Assembly: GCA_020744225.1 (NCBI GenBank)
Contig: JAGMWG010000001.1
Location: 1,488,001-1,552,000 of the forward strand
Length of the DNA stretch: 64,000 bases
Source: Paraphoma chrysanthemicola
Lineage: Eukaryota > Ascomycota > Dothideomycetes > Pleosporales > Phaeosphaeriaceae
Reading direction: 5' to 3'
In this document: in pieces, positions 43,549 to 55,267 of the stretch
Numbering within the stretch: position 1 is the first letter of the stretch
Layout: every line of letters starts with the position of its first letter
Notes under the pieces: generated by a model
Database searches by the model: none
Seen by the model: only the letters and a program-made list of their open reading frames with translations
What the model was told of the DNA's origin: nothing
Program-made: the position numbers and the translations under genes

Positions 43549-45484
43549 ATGTGGGACCCCTTTGGTGCGTCCGGGTCCAACGTGACGACCTGGAAATCCG
43601 GCCCGAACGAGAGAGGCACGCTCAACATCTTGTCAACTTGCGTCATCACGTTGATACTTTGCGTGTATACTTGCCTACATCTAAATATTCCTGGGCCTGA
43701 CCAGAAGACATGGTGGAAGTTATTCCAGAGGAAGTTCTTGTGGCTACTATTGGGCTTGTTCGCGCCGGAATTTGTGAGTATTGAAGCGTGGCTCGGTCAT
43801 GCAGCAGTATCTCACGTGTAGACAGGTCGCATTTGTTGCCTTCTATGATTGGCTTCTGGCGAAGAACAACGAGACCGAGATGAAGAAGCACCTCGATCCG
43901 CTCACATTGGATGTAGCACCTCCCAATGGTGATACAGAGAACGAAACCAAATCGGACCAGTCTCAGGGCATATTGGGCAATCGACAGGCCCATGAGAAGT
44001 CCCGAAGACGGCATCGTTGGACACGTACACATAGTCATTTCGCTCTGATGGGCGGATATGCTTTCGACATGAGCGCTGTTCCAATCAACTTTGCACCTAA
44101 ACAAGTTAGAGCACTTACGTTGAGGACCGAAGGTCTGGAGATTCTTGCGGCAGGCGACCCAGATGTGATCCCCGATATCTCCGAAGAGGAGATATTAGAT
44201 AAGAGCAAAGCAGATGGCTTCTCGAAGATCCTTGTTTGCATTCAGGCTTTGTGGTTCTTACTTCAGTGCGTTGGGCGCCTTGCGACACATTATCCTATAA
44301 GCCTCTTGGAGCTCAATACCTTTTTGCATGCAATATGCTGTCTTCTAGTATATCTTGCATGGTGGAACAAGCCCTTGGACATCGATACCCCTCACTATAT
44401 CGATTGTTCAGAAGGCAATATGGGAATGACCTGTGCCTGGCTAATAACAAACAGCAGTCTAAGGCCAGGCAAGTTAGTGTGGTCAAGCTATACTCACACG
44501 TTGGACCGTCGACATGTTCATTTGCATTGGTCTGCACTTCATCTCACTACAATAGCCTCTGATCGCGACGAAGAAGAAGAAGAAGAAGGCGAACAATTTG
44601 TGATTGGACCCACTGACCCCAATTGGAAGTCCCTACATGTCACTGAAGAACCACAACGCCTCACACAACTTGCATATTCGGAAGGCTTGATCAAGGATGA
44701 CAAGGACGGTAAGTTCTGGCGGCTGTACTCTGATCAAAGGTTCTGCGGCTGCCACATACTTGAGATGGAAGAATCTGTGGCCAAGTCCTCGTACGCACGT
44801 CTCTCCCGAACAGACTTGGAGTGCTACAGACTTGCTCAACTTCGGTATCAGCGATTAGGACCATTACCAACAAACTCGGCATTTTATCTCGCCGGGCTTT
44901 CCTACCGAGCACCAATAGCTCTCCCCCCAGCATGGGGCAACGCTGATTGGCCGGACAAATTACAGCCGCTTTTGCGATTCCCGACAGTTCTGAAGCCAGT
45001 ATACATCTATTTTCTCGGCGTGATGATTGCTAGTGCAGTTTACGGTGGTCTTCATCTCATCGCCTGGCACAATCAGTTTTCCACTTTTGCCGAGAGTATC
45101 ATTTGGCGAGTTTGCTGTTTTATCCTTATAGCCCCATTTGCCCTATCATTTCCTCTATTTATTTCACTTGTTTTATGGAATGTGATTTGTTTGTATCTTC
45201 AACCATTTCCCGTACTGGAATATGGGCAATCAGATCCTGAGCAGTCACGCACTAAGCCGGTGCTGTTCAGTAAACCGACAGGCAAATCCAGGACGATCAA
45301 GAAGGTCCTTTACCAGGTCTGGGTCTGGATTCCAATTGGCGTTTTCATCTCTTGTGTAATTCTCTATGTAGCAGCACGAATCTTCCTCGTTGTCGAGTCT
45401 TTTCGTAATCTGGGTCACTTGCCCGAAGCTGTTTACAAAGAGCCGCAGTGGAGTACATACCTACCACATTTCGGTTCGGGCTAA
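43549..45484 (+). CDS. Fungal multi-pass membrane protein, paralogue B
   Basis: Two exons, 43549-43773 and 43826-45484, give 627 residues. The 52-bp intron (GTGAGT-GACAG, phase 0) joins LGLFAPEF to VAFVAFYDWL. It is the intact paralogue of the gene at 20812, with the same intron position and colinear motifs: WTRTHSHFALMGGYA, a DKSKADGFSKILVCIQALWF helix, LLELNTFLHAICCLLVYLAW, then YFLGVMIASAVYGGLHLIAW and a C-terminal pair of helices ending YKEPQWSTYLPHFGSG. About seven hydrophobic segments suggest an integral membrane protein. A run of acidic residues (DEEEEEEGE, encoded by a GAA-rich stretch near 44569) sits in the central hydrophilic domain. The family is common in filamentous ascomycetes, often near HET genes, but has no assigned function. 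Confidence 0.85.
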
Positions 45485-46056
45485 TCTCTTCAGATATAGT
45501 CAATAAGACAACTCTTTCAAGCTCCGCACCCATCATGTCTCAATGCCACACCGTTGCTCGAATGTCATTTGACTACATAACAGCGTTAGAATGTCGTAAA
45601 AACACACCGAAGATAAGATCAGCTTGACTTATTAGTCAAGTCATTCACAGGGCTGAATAATTTCTGTACGCTTGTCGCATTACAAAACCCAGCAATTATC
45701 AAAACGTCAGGCAAGGAGAATGACTCCATCCGATTTTCAAGATCAAGAATTGTTCCTGAGCTTGTATATAGGATTAGAAAGGCTTGGCATTATCAGACTC
45801 TAGCATGATATGAGACATCGAACACAGTTACATGAAATACTCTGCATGGTATAGTAGTTTCCGAGTACGCATTTTGGAAAAGTCCGCCGCTCAAAGTGTT
45901 GAAAAGCACATTATATACTGCTACACTGTCTATTACAAATGTGATCGAAGTCTATCAGACACGATTCTGCCAGTCGCTCAGAATATGAGCCAACCACCTC
46001 CCTCTTCTAAACCCGAAGGGCAGTCACAGCCGGCTCGCACACATGTGGGACAGCGC
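45485..46056. other. Intergenic region between convergent genes
   Basis: It lies between paralogue B (+) and OTU1 (-). It is somewhat AT-rich. The frame at 45832-46209 overlaps the OTU1 3' end and is not called. Confidence 0.5.
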
Positions 46057-47058
46057 CTAGCTCGCCTCGCCAAAATCCGTGTGCCCACTTTCCTGCGCAT
46101 GCTTCAGCGCGCCTTTCTCGCCCGCGCCCTGCCATCCGCAAGTATTGCACTTAATGTCAAACTTCTCGGTATCGGTATAGTAATGCTTCTTCTTCAGCTC
46201 GCCACATAATTGCCGCGCCGCTTCGAGCATGACATCGTCCTGGGCATCGAAAAGCTTGATATCGTTCTCCGAGTCGTATGTTGAGTAAGCACTCGGCACG
46301 AATGCGATGGTGTCGTAGTGAATGCCGGAGTAGACGAGGATGCATCGGCGCGGTCGGCCTTCGTTGAAGCGATCCACTCGTAGATCTTGCACGTTGATGC
46401 TAGCGATCTCGATGTCGAACTCTTGGGAGAGAATGCTCAGCTCGATTCCTCCGCCCCATGAATCTGAGTATGATATCCACTTGCAGTACTCGTCTGGTGT
46501 GCGCTGCAAGACTGCCTCGTTATACATTTCCGGGTCGCGTTGGATCGCTTGAGCGACCAGTGATCGCAGCTCGGTCATCGAGTCGAGGGAGTCGGACAGG
46601 ACGGCGCTTCCGAGCGCCCTGAACATGCACGAGTTATCGTCGGGCATGACTCGCAGCACGACGGTGCCTCCACGGTCTGGCACGGGGACTTCGGGCGTGT
46701 CTTTGAGGGCCGAGGCTTGTTTTCGCTTGAGCGAGAGTGGTGCAGACTGCGATGAGGACTGCGACTGCTGTGTGGACTGTGAATCTTCCTCCTGCTTCAC
46801 CTCGCTCGGGTCACCTGTAGCCACCGCTATTACCATTATCTGAGCGCCATTCAACTTCAGGTCGGTATCCTTGAGCAGTGTGCCGAGTCCGTAGAGAGAC
46901 GGGTCGAGTGGCTGGGGCGGGTAGTTCCATTTCAGGTCGAATAGCGGTAGGTCTGTTGCATTCGTTATGGCAGTGAGGAGATCGGACACGGCGGCGTTAT
47001 CGTCAAGTGAGAGGGTGTGTTGGCCATTTGGCGCCCGGAGGCGGATTCGGATAGGCAT
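46057..47058 (-). CDS. OTU1: Ubiquitin thioesterase OTU1 (YOD1)
   Basis: Single exon, 333 residues. Order of domains: an N-terminal UBX-like ubiquitin fold (IRIRLRAPNGQHTLSLDD, to about residue 80), a Ser/Gln-rich linker (about 91-125), the OTU cysteine protease domain (about 130-260) and a C-terminal C2H2 zinc finger. Catalytic Cys 144 is in MPDDNSCMFRALGSA, and catalytic His ~247 in VYSGIHYDTIAF. Zinc ligands are Cys 304, Cys 307, His 320 and His 326. OTU1 binds Cdc48/p97 through its UBX-like domain and trims ubiquitin chains in ER-associated degradation and related routes. All key residues are present. It is transcribed divergently from the RSC subunit gene, with 510 bp between start codons. 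Confidence 0.95.
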   Translation of the reverse strand: MPIRIRLRAPNGQHTLSLDDNAAVSDLLTAITNATDLPLFDLKWNYPPQPLDPSLYGLGTLLKDTDLKLNGAQIMVIAVATGDPSEVKQEEDSQSTQQSQSSSQSAPLSLKRKQASALKDTPEVPVPDRGGTVVLRVMPDDNSCMFRALGSAVLSDSLDSMTELRSLVAQAIQRDPEMYNEAVLQRTPDEYCKWISYSDSWGGGIELSILSQEFDIEIASINVQDLRVDRFNEGRPRRCILVYSGIHYDTIAFVPSAYSTYDSENDIKLFDAQDDVMLEAARQLCGELKKKHYYTDTEKFDIKCNTCGWQGAGEKGALKHAQESGHTDFGEAS

Positions 47059-47568
47059 AGTTTGGTTGTTATCGGTGTGGTGGGTAGGGTCGAGAGACTG
47101 GGCGATGCGTGTGGAGTTGTGGAGTCTTGGGTCGAGTCTTGGGTCGAGTCTTGGGGAGAGGTGGGGCGAACTGGCGCAAGGAAGGAGCGGTGGGTAAAGA
47201 GTCGAAGCGAGGAAGCTGCGGCTGGTGTGAGTCGTTAGTGGTGGAAAGGTCTCACTTGATGAGGGAGTAGATTGTGGAAGTACAATAACAGCTTGATTGA
47301 AGACTATGGACGGCTGCGCGCGGCGCTATTCACATGCCGCTGCTTGCACGATGACCAAGTGGCACGTCGCAAGTGAATGTTCCGGAATCGCAGCGGACTC
47401 CCGGTGATCTGCAGCAGGGATGTGGGGGCGGAGGATAGTAGCGCCGACGCAGGGGCCAACGCCAGTCGCGACTTCGATGTTCGCAATGCACGACGCGACG
47501 GCTGCAACATCGCGACTTGCGCATCACCGACAACACCGCGAAAAGACGCCCGCGATCACAGCATCATA
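47059..47568. promoter_or_regulatory. Divergent promoter region, OTU1 / RSC1-2
   Basis: A 510-bp spacer between two divergent housekeeping genes, with a 12-bp tandem repeat (47122-47156) about 65 bp upstream of the OTU1 start. Confidence 0.5.
47122..47156 (+). repeat. 12-bp tandem repeat, three copies
   Basis: GAGTCTTGGGTC is repeated twice perfectly and a third time with a changed end. It lies in the OTU1 upstream or leader region. Confidence 0.85.
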
Positions 47569-50331
47569 ATGGCGTCCGGACGCGCGCCAAGCTCGACGCC
47601 GGTGCCGACCACCGAGACGGCTGAGTCCGCCGGCGCAACGTCGACCGTGACTGAGAAAGAATGGGAGGCCATGGCAACTTCGCTGAAGAACATCTACGAC
47701 TATAGAGATGCGGAGTATGTCATTCATCATGTATTCCATTACTGCGACAGCAATTAACACCATCTCCAGCGGCTACGACCCCACCAAGCTCTTCCAGCGC
47801 AAGGTCAACAAGCGCAGCGTGCCCGACTACTACGATATCATCAAGGACCCGATGGCGCTGAGCACCATCAAGCAAAAGGTCTCGGGCAGGGAATACAACA
47901 CCTTCGCCGGCTTCGTGCGCGACCTCGCTCTCATCCCTCACAACGCCCAGGTCTACAACAGGCAGGACTCGCAGGCGTACGTGGATGCGTTGGATGTGAA
48001 GAAAATCATTCTCGCAGAGCTCAAGCGGCTGGTGGACGAGAAGGTCATTTCTGATGAAGTTGCGACTTTGCCCTATCTCGGCGAGATCCCAGAGCAAGAC
48101 CCGCTACTGCCAGAAGAGGAGGAGGAAGAAGACGAAGAGGAAGACGAGGAGGAGCTGGAGGTGGACGAAGAGGAAGATGACGAGGAAGAAGATGAAGGCA
48201 AGCGCAAGCGGCGGCGTGGCCCTCGCTCCACAGCTGCCATCTCTAAGCGAGAGGGCGGCGGGAGAGCGAAGGAGGACACCAAGAACGACGACCCGGAATC
48301 GAGAAAGAAGCGCGGACGACCGCCGCGGGTCGACACACCCATGGAAGCGCGTATCAAGACCATCATGAAGGGCATCCGCAAGCCTCGCAACAAAGCCAAC
48401 AAACTCATGGTGAGCGCATTCGAGCGCGTGCCCGATAAGGCGGTCATGCCAGAGTATCATGCAGAGATCAAGAACCCCATGGCGATGGACATTCTCAAGC
48501 GGAAGCTGAAGCGGAAGAAGTACAACTCGGTGGATCACTTTATGGTGGACGTTGAGCTCATGTTCGAGAACGCGAAGCAGTACAACGAGGAGGAGAGCCA
48601 GATCTACCAGGATGCGGTCCACTTGCAAAAGGAGGCTCGCAAGATCGCCAAAGCGGAGAAGGAGAAGCCCGATACTGACTTCGTCATGGAGGAAGGCCGC
48701 ATACCCATGCCGAATGGCATCCTTCACAACGGCGAGCTGTGGAAGGTCGGCGATTGGGTCCACATCCAGAACGCGAATGATCTGACGAAACCAATTGTGG
48801 CTCAAATCTACCGAACATGGCAAGACGCGGACGGCGGCAAGTGGGTGAACGCCTGCTGGTACTACCGCCCTGAGCAGACTGTGCATCGCTTCGATCGACA
48901 TTTCCTGGAGAACGAGGTAGTCAAGACTGGGCAGTATCGTGATCACCGTATCGACGAGGTCGTTGATCGCTGCTTTGTCATGTTTGTGACGAGGTACAAC
49001 AAGGGTCGACCCAGGGACTTCCCACCCGACAAAGAGATCTACGTGTGCGAGGCACGCTACAATGAGGAGAACCACAAGTTGAACAAGATCAAGACATGGG
49101 CAAGTTGCTTGCCCGATGAGGTCCGAGATAAGGACTATGTGATGGATCTGTTCGAGGCGCCCCGCAAACTCAAGAAGAACCCAAGTCCCATCGCATACCT
49201 GCTCAAAGATGAGCAGAAGGAGGATGATGACCTTCCCAAGCCAGAGTGGGGTGCTGATAATGCGCCTCCCAAGATTGGCGCGGTCCATAGACGCCCGCGA
49301 GACCCCAAGGTTAGTCACTCTCACGTTCAGCAATGCAATATCGAAGCTAACAGGGTCAACAGGACTCACCGCCTCCAGAGCCAACACCACCTCCCCCACC
49401 GACACCGCCACCAGCTCCTGCACTGCCGACCCCAAGTTTGCCCACAGCATCATCGCACGGTTTTGACTCTTCGCGAAACTACCCCATTGCTCAAGCACCA
49501 GCAATCACACCCATGCCCGCACCTACTCCTCAACAACACCACAATGCGGCTTATACGCCCACTCACCCTACCCACTATCACTCTCACTCGCAATCGCCGG
49601 CGCCGCATGTTCATCAGCAGGCTGTTCCAGGACAGGCATACCAGCCGATCACCCCGCACGTACCCTTCACACCACAGCCCGCGGCGCCGATGCAGACGTA
49701 CCAAACGCCTCGTCCGGCGCCAGGTTACCAACAGCCATATGTGCAGCAACCTCCCGCTGGCTACAAGGCTCCTCAGCCCGTCGAGGTCTTCGTTTTGAAC
49801 GACCATGCCAACGCGAGCATACCCCAGGAGATCCGCGAGCAGTTCCAGCGTGACGAGAAAGGCCGCGTCCTCTTCTTCACCGCGCCGCCGCTCAACGTCG
49901 ACCAGCCTCTGACCAAGGAGGGCCGCGCAATCGGCCACTCAGCACGATACCTTGCCGCCAAAGCCAAGAAAGACGCGATGAAGGCTGCGAAACGCAAAGC
50001 CGAGGAAGCTGATGCGACTGAGCGCGAAGAAGCCGCCAAGAAAGCGAAGACAGACGAGGAAGCCAAGTTCAAGCAAGCAGTGTCCCAGCTTGGTACGATG
50101 ACACTAAAGGCGCTGGAGGATCAGCTAGCTATTGCTACGAAGACAGAGCTTGAGGGCTTGTTCAACGGCCAGACTAAGGAAGGGCTGGCAAGGATGTTAG
50201 ACCAGCTTACCGAGGCGCAGAAGGTCGCCGTGCAGAAGAAGTTGGAGCGCGAATTGCATGTTTTGGAAAGGGAGAGCAGGAAGAGGACGACGGTGACTGG
50301 TATGACTGCACGACTGGAGGAGAAGATCTGA
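47569..50331 (+). CDS. RSC1: RSC chromatin remodeller subunit Rsc1/Rsc2-like
   Basis: Three exons, 47569-47714, 47770-49309 and 49363-50331, give 884 residues; introns 55 and 53 bp. Domains in order: bromodomain 1 (about 40-135, PDYYDIIKDPMALSTIKQK), a long acidic run (about 163-192), an AT-hook (KKRGRPPR, near 228), bromodomain 2 (about 245-340, MPEYHAEIKNPMAMDILKRK, FENAKQYNEEE), and a BAH domain (about 367-490, WKVGDWVHIQNANDLTKP, WYYRPEQTVHRFDRHF). Then a Pro/Gln-rich segment and a coiled-coil Lys/Glu-rich tail. This architecture defines the Rsc1/Rsc2/Rsc4-like subunits of the nuclear RSC complex, which reads acetyl-lysine and remodels promoter nucleosomes. Rsc1 and Rsc2 cannot be separated outside yeasts. 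Confidence 0.93.
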
Positions 50332-50686
50332 CCGGCGTTTACTGGTCGTGTAGTTCTCTGCCTGTCATGCAGCAACTCGACAGCCATGTAGCGGCATTAG
50401 AAGAGTTGGCTTCATTCCCTCGTTAGACCGGACGTGGTTAGGAAACTCCCCATTTGTTGGTTTAGCTTCTTGGTCGAACCGATCTGGTATGTACAACAGG
50501 TTTCTCTTCAGGGACAGATTTCAAGTGGTTCATTGATTATCTTGATTGGAGCGCGCGTTGCCATTCGTTACGCCCCAGAGAACAGCACGCAATTCCACGC
50601 TCTTGGTATTTTGCGTACTGCTTCAGCAGACGAACTAAGTCGTGTGCGTGAAACAAGTTCCCGGCTCAAATCAAACTTCGATTAAA
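50332..50686. other. Intergenic region between convergent genes
   Basis: 355 bp between RSC1 (+) and the ankyrin gene (-). Nothing recognised. Confidence 0.5.
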
Positions 50687-52065
50687 CTACCGACTCCATC
50701 TCGCACTCCGTTCTTGCTCTTCGCCCCATGATTGCTTCTCCAACTCAATGAATTGACGCCACGCTGCCTTGTCCAATACCGCCCCGTTGGCATGTGCTGT
50801 AGCCCGCTCGCAAAGCTGCCGCACATCCGGCCATCTGCAAGTCACGTATCGTGGACACGCGCCGTTTTCGATCAGGAACACGACGGTGGGCATGAATCCT
50901 GCGTGCGCGGCATAGTGGAGTGATGTTAAGCCTTTGGCATCTTTTGCGTTGATGTCTGCGCCGTTGTCCAGGAGCACTTGTGCGAGTTCGAGGCGATGGA
51001 AGTGGACGGCGTAACCCAAGGGGCGTTTTCGGCAGGGCTGATCGTACTCAATTTGCATGAAACCTTTTTGCAGTAGTGAGACCAATAGCTGGCGGCTTCC
51101 GTAGCGGAGAACAAGCTTCTTTTCCCATGTGTCTAGCAGAGGAGGGGTCGTGCCTTTGAGAATGAGAGCTTTGTCCCGCATCGAGAGTCTGAGCTTCAGC
51201 ATTTTTCGAGTAGCTCAGTGCTGTCAAAGATTACACAGTCTTTAATCGCGGACGACAAGGACTCCTTCATTTGCAGATGTTGACGGAGAACCTTATCTCC
51301 GAGTATGCAATCGATGAGATAATTGCCTATGTCTGTGTTGCGCGTTCGAATTGCCATTTGTAGGGCAATTTCGATCATAAATGACCAGACTTGATATGCC
51401 CACAATCGCTTCTGCCCTCCTCCGAGTTCATCCACCAGCTTTGCAAAATTCAGACGGATACTTCTCACAGTGCTTAAGCGACCGTTGGCGACCGCTGCGC
51501 AAAGTGGGTCAGGAAATATCTTGCCCATCTTGTAGGAATGTTGATGTAGTTTGATGAAATCGCTGAAGATAACCGGACGACCTACGGCAGCAGCGGCAGC
51601 AGGCAGATGCTTTGCAACGAGTTCCTCGACTTCCTTGTCTGAATACTGTATCTCTGTCATCATATGCGCAATGAGGTGTCTGGAGTCCAACAGTCCGGGT
51701 AAAGAGTTGCAAATTGCCTCCTCGTACATCAGGCGTACTGCATCATCACCAGACCCTTCTAGTTCGAGCGTTCGTTCAATGAGCTGCCTCAAAAATCGGG
51801 CTAGATCACCCTTCGCTGTCCCCAGACGCCTGAGCATGACATCGCCGCCATATGCCAGGAAGTAACAGTCGCGAACGTATTGGCCGCCCTCATGAAGGTG
51901 ATCGCGTGGCCCTGAAAACTCGGGAAAGAAGTATTTGATGTCGTGGCGTACGAATATGTGCTCTTTGATCTCTACAGCAAATGTTTCTGTGTCGTCAATA
52001 GCTGGGAAGCACTGAATTGGACTCACTGCACACCTGCCTGTATTGCCAAGCCTGAGCTCCGCCAT
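50687..52065 (-). pseudogene. Ankyrin-repeat protein gene with one-base frameshift
   Basis: Two overlapping frames on the minus strand form one gene. The first runs from ATG 52065 (MAELRLGNTGRCAV) to TGA near 51196, ending DSTELLEKC. The second continues from about 51202 as MLKLRLSMRDKALI to TGA 50687. The join lies in an A5 run (T5 at 51202-51206 on the plus strand); one more A would give an unbroken frame through ELLEKMLKLRLSM. The N-terminal half (CFPAIDDTETFAVEIKEHIF) is unrecognised. The C-terminal half has ankyrin repeats, such as LELAQVLLDNGADINAKDAK followed by LTSLHYAAHAG. Complete length would be about 460 residues. A homopolymer sequencing error is a real alternative to true loss. 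The start is ATG 52065, since the frame upstream begins only with GTG. Confidence 0.7.
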
Positions 52066-52513
52066 CACTATAGGCGAGGAAAACGATGATGCGTTGGAAA
52101 CTCGGTCGGAAGGTCGAGGAGCGGCATAATTGTTTGCACAGTTGTAGTAGTCAGGATCGGTCGTTGGGATTAGTTGGGGTTGAGGTTGTGAAGAACAAGT
52201 GAGAAAAAGACAAACTTTCTAGACAACGCATTGACATCATTTGTGCAACGCGACATTAAACAACTCTTCACGTGTAGTGATTGACGAAGTTGATTTGATT
52301 GCAAGGGAAAGGTATATATGGTAATCTCATGTCGGTGAATACATCGCGTGAAACACCCACGCATAGTGTTGCAAGTAGGAAACATTTCTAAACTACATTT
52401 TCGCACTGCCACCTTTGCATCACCTTTTCAGAGTCGTGAGTACTGCTGAGGTGTGCGATGAAGTGATCAATTGTTTGCCAAAACAGCAAGTCCACCACGA
52501 ACTGATAGCGAAA
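52066..52513. other. Intergenic region between ankyrin genes
   Basis: Nothing recognised apart from flanking sequence of the two ankyrin genes. Confidence 0.45.
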
Positions 52514-52777
52514 TCATCTGAACCGAGGAGGGATACGGCAACGTGAATGAATACAAGGCCCAAGATGTTCACCCCCATGGTCCATATGTAGACAGGAAGA
52601 CCATGACCACCCATCGGAATCATCATTGCGATGTCTCTCTGCGTTATCCGCATCATACAGTTCCTCGAGGTCCACACGCTCTAGATACTCTTTTCCGTGC
52701 TCTATCGTCATCCGCAGATAGAAGCTGCACCTGTTGTGGTGCTCTTTCTTTGCCACCTCCAGCGGCGAGAACTTGGG

Positions 52778-54072
52778 TTAAGGGTGGTCGGGCTCCGCGC
52801 CGTGAAGTAAGAGGAGTCTTACATCAGCATAGTAACCTCCTTTCGCCACATGCCACGATACCGTCTTGCCTTTGAGGTCTTCGGATATGCTGTCCACAGG
52901 AGCATTGACGTCCACACCATTCTCCAGAAGTATGCGTGCCACATCACCCTTTCGCTTGTCCAAGGCATACTTGACCAATGTCGGGTCGGAACCGAGCAAG
53001 CCCTTCTTGATGATGATGTCTAGAGCAGTCCAGTGTCCATGGTTGAGTAAAAATTCGAATTCGTATGGGGAGATTGAGAACTTCTCGCCGGGGTCTGAGT
53101 TGCATGGGTCATAGCGAGCCGTTCGGTCGTAGGCAAAAGCTTCATACATTAGATCTGCGTTGGCATACCGCATGCAGTCCTTACAAAGTTGTTCTCCGAG
53201 CCACCAAGACGAAGAGCCCATGAAGGTCTCATTGTTTGCGAGGAAACCGAAGATGATATTAGCTGCCTCGGTTTTGTGAAGTTTGATAGCAACTCGCAAG
53301 CTTTGTCCAATCGCGCGGGCAGCAGAACGCATAGGACGCCAGGAGAGTGCTTCGGGCTTGCCTTTGACCTTCTTCTCCAGATATTCTAGAATGAATTGCA
53401 ACATCTTCGTCTGTCCACAGGCCACAGATGTCGCTATTGCGGCTGGAAAATACTCACAGGGAGCTTCATACAGATCCGTCGCCTTTGAAGTATGCTCGGT
53501 TAGTAGATCCGTATCCCCAATAGCTGCGGCGACTGCTGGCAGCATGGCGGGAGCGAAATCAGGCACCGGTTTAGAAGATTTCCCAGGCTGGCTTGATGTT
53601 GTGTTGAGAAGAACCTTTTGCAGTGTCTCTTCATCCAAGGCCATCACAGCATCGCAGATATCTGCAGTATATCTGGAGCGCAAGGATTTGATATCGACTC
53701 TGGAATTGCAGCGCTTCTTCAAGAGCCATATGACAATGCTCTGTATTAGCTTGATGAAAGGGGATTCGGTTTTGGCCGAGCATAGAGCCTTTCTGCCAAG
53801 TATGTTACTGCCGTAGAGTTCGAAAAGCTTCTTCCGACGGGCGTTGGCGAAAATCTGAGCGAAGCTTAAATGGTACGCGCGGCGCACCAGACTTTTCAGG
53901 ATGGAGTGAGCGAAAGCGTCTAGATTAGTGAGTCTTTACTTAATCACATATCTCAGCTGTACCTACGACACACTTGACTATATTCTAATGCCCTAGCAGT
54001 CGAACTCGAGCCGACTAGAGCATGAGTGATGCGATCAAAAACCTTCTGGGGAAGTTTGGATATAGGTGCCAT
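52778..54072 (-). CDS. F-box-like/ankyrin protein with premature stop
   Basis: Two exons on the minus strand, 54072-53967 and 53919-52778, give 415 residues. The 47-bp intron (GTAGGT-TCTAG) joins the leader MAPISKLPQKVFDRITHALV...EYSQVC to HAFAHSILKSLVRRAYH, giving an F-box-like N-terminus. Ankyrin repeats lie near the end: VARILLENGVDVNAPVD and VRLLLLHGAEPDHP. The stop TAA (52778-52780) falls inside an ankyrin repeat. The same frame then continues PKFSPLEVAKKEHHNRC and stays open 87 codons to 52514. SPLEVAKK is the usual first helix of the next ankyrin unit, so the stop looks like a recent nonsense change. The gene may still make a shortened protein. It is related in type to the ankyrin gene at 50687 but is not a close copy. 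Confidence 0.75.
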
Positions 54073-55267
54073 CTTTGAAAGCGGAAGTTGTCGCCCACGC
54101 ATGGTGGTATACCAGAGTTGCGCCTGTTGCGACTCTGTTGTGGTTGCAGTAAGAGTTGTGTAGGGTAATCGACAGATGAAGATATCAAAGACCTAGAGAG
54201 GTCTTTTTGTCTTCCCGCCTTCACCTTAGTTTAGTCGCAATGACATCATCTATTCATTAGTTGGCTACAGCACGCTTTCACCTCGAGCATACCATATGAT
54301 GGAGGTGAATCTAATCGGTCAAGACGTCTTTCCCTACGATAAACCATAACGTCCTTGTGAAACGGTGGAGATGGTAAATATCATATAGAGTACGAGCTGT
54401 GGCATCAGAGGCTACTTTGAAAAGCCAAAAGCATCTTGATGGACTGCGCGTGATCTCTATCGCTGGCACAGTCATACTTCAACTACATAGTTTTAAAGAT
54501 TGATGAAGCCACGCATGGTGTGGCTGTGCATCTTATCACATTGGTGGAACCGACTGACCGCAATTTCGCTGATAACCATGCGGTAATACAAAACCCCTCA
54601 ACTTGTCCGTGGAAGTACAGCTATCATTTGTATCCTTTCAAGGTTGAGATTGAGCAAGTGCTCTGCTTGGCGGTCATGAAAACATACGATCACCATTTCA
54701 GCCTTAAGTTCACCCGATCATGCCATCGCAGCCGATAATTACCCAGTCTCGATAGTCTGAAGTCTCGTTGTCTGGCGGAGGAATACCAGATACCTAGGGC
54801 GGTCTATCGTCGCTCTCAAGACACGAATTGGTGTAACCTGCACCAACCCGTGCACTAGCGCCGAAAGAAATTAAATTTGGGGCTATGGTCGAGTTGAAGC
54901 AGCTCCTGGTAAGCGTCTAGCTAACAAATGTGGACAGAGGGCGACCACGCCCGGAAAAAAGTACATGTCACCTAGGCAGGTTGGCGAGATCGAACATAGC
55001 TCTCTTGTCAGATCATGAAATTGAGATGCAAATCTTCCAGGAATATAGCCTGCTGGCAAGCCACACTTGGTGGGCAAGATGTCGGTACCCGTAAGCAAAC
55101 GGCGTTTGTTTCATCTACCCTCACCGCCTTCCACGATCCTTTGCCTCTTTGACAGGACTTCTTGTACCTTCTACACCCCATAGTCTCCTTTGATCGAACT
55201 CAACCACAATCAATTCATGTATTGCCACCTTTTACAACCTCTGGTGTTGACTATTCATCAAGAGACT
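54073..55267. other. Intergenic region
   Basis: About 1.2 kb between the ankyrin gene and the BTB-type genes. No gene, repeat or RNA was recognised. Confidence 0.5.

Noticed and set aside
48104..49504. 466-codon open frame antisense to the RSC1-like gene
   Set aside because: It lies wholly opposite bromodomain/BAH coding sequence, crosses no intron sensibly and has no domain; codon bias of the real gene explains it.
52772..52822. Intron (GTAAGA to AAG) that would remove the stop in the ankyrin gene
   Set aside because: It would delete the good ankyrin residues VRLLLLHGAEP, and the branch-like site is too close to the acceptor.
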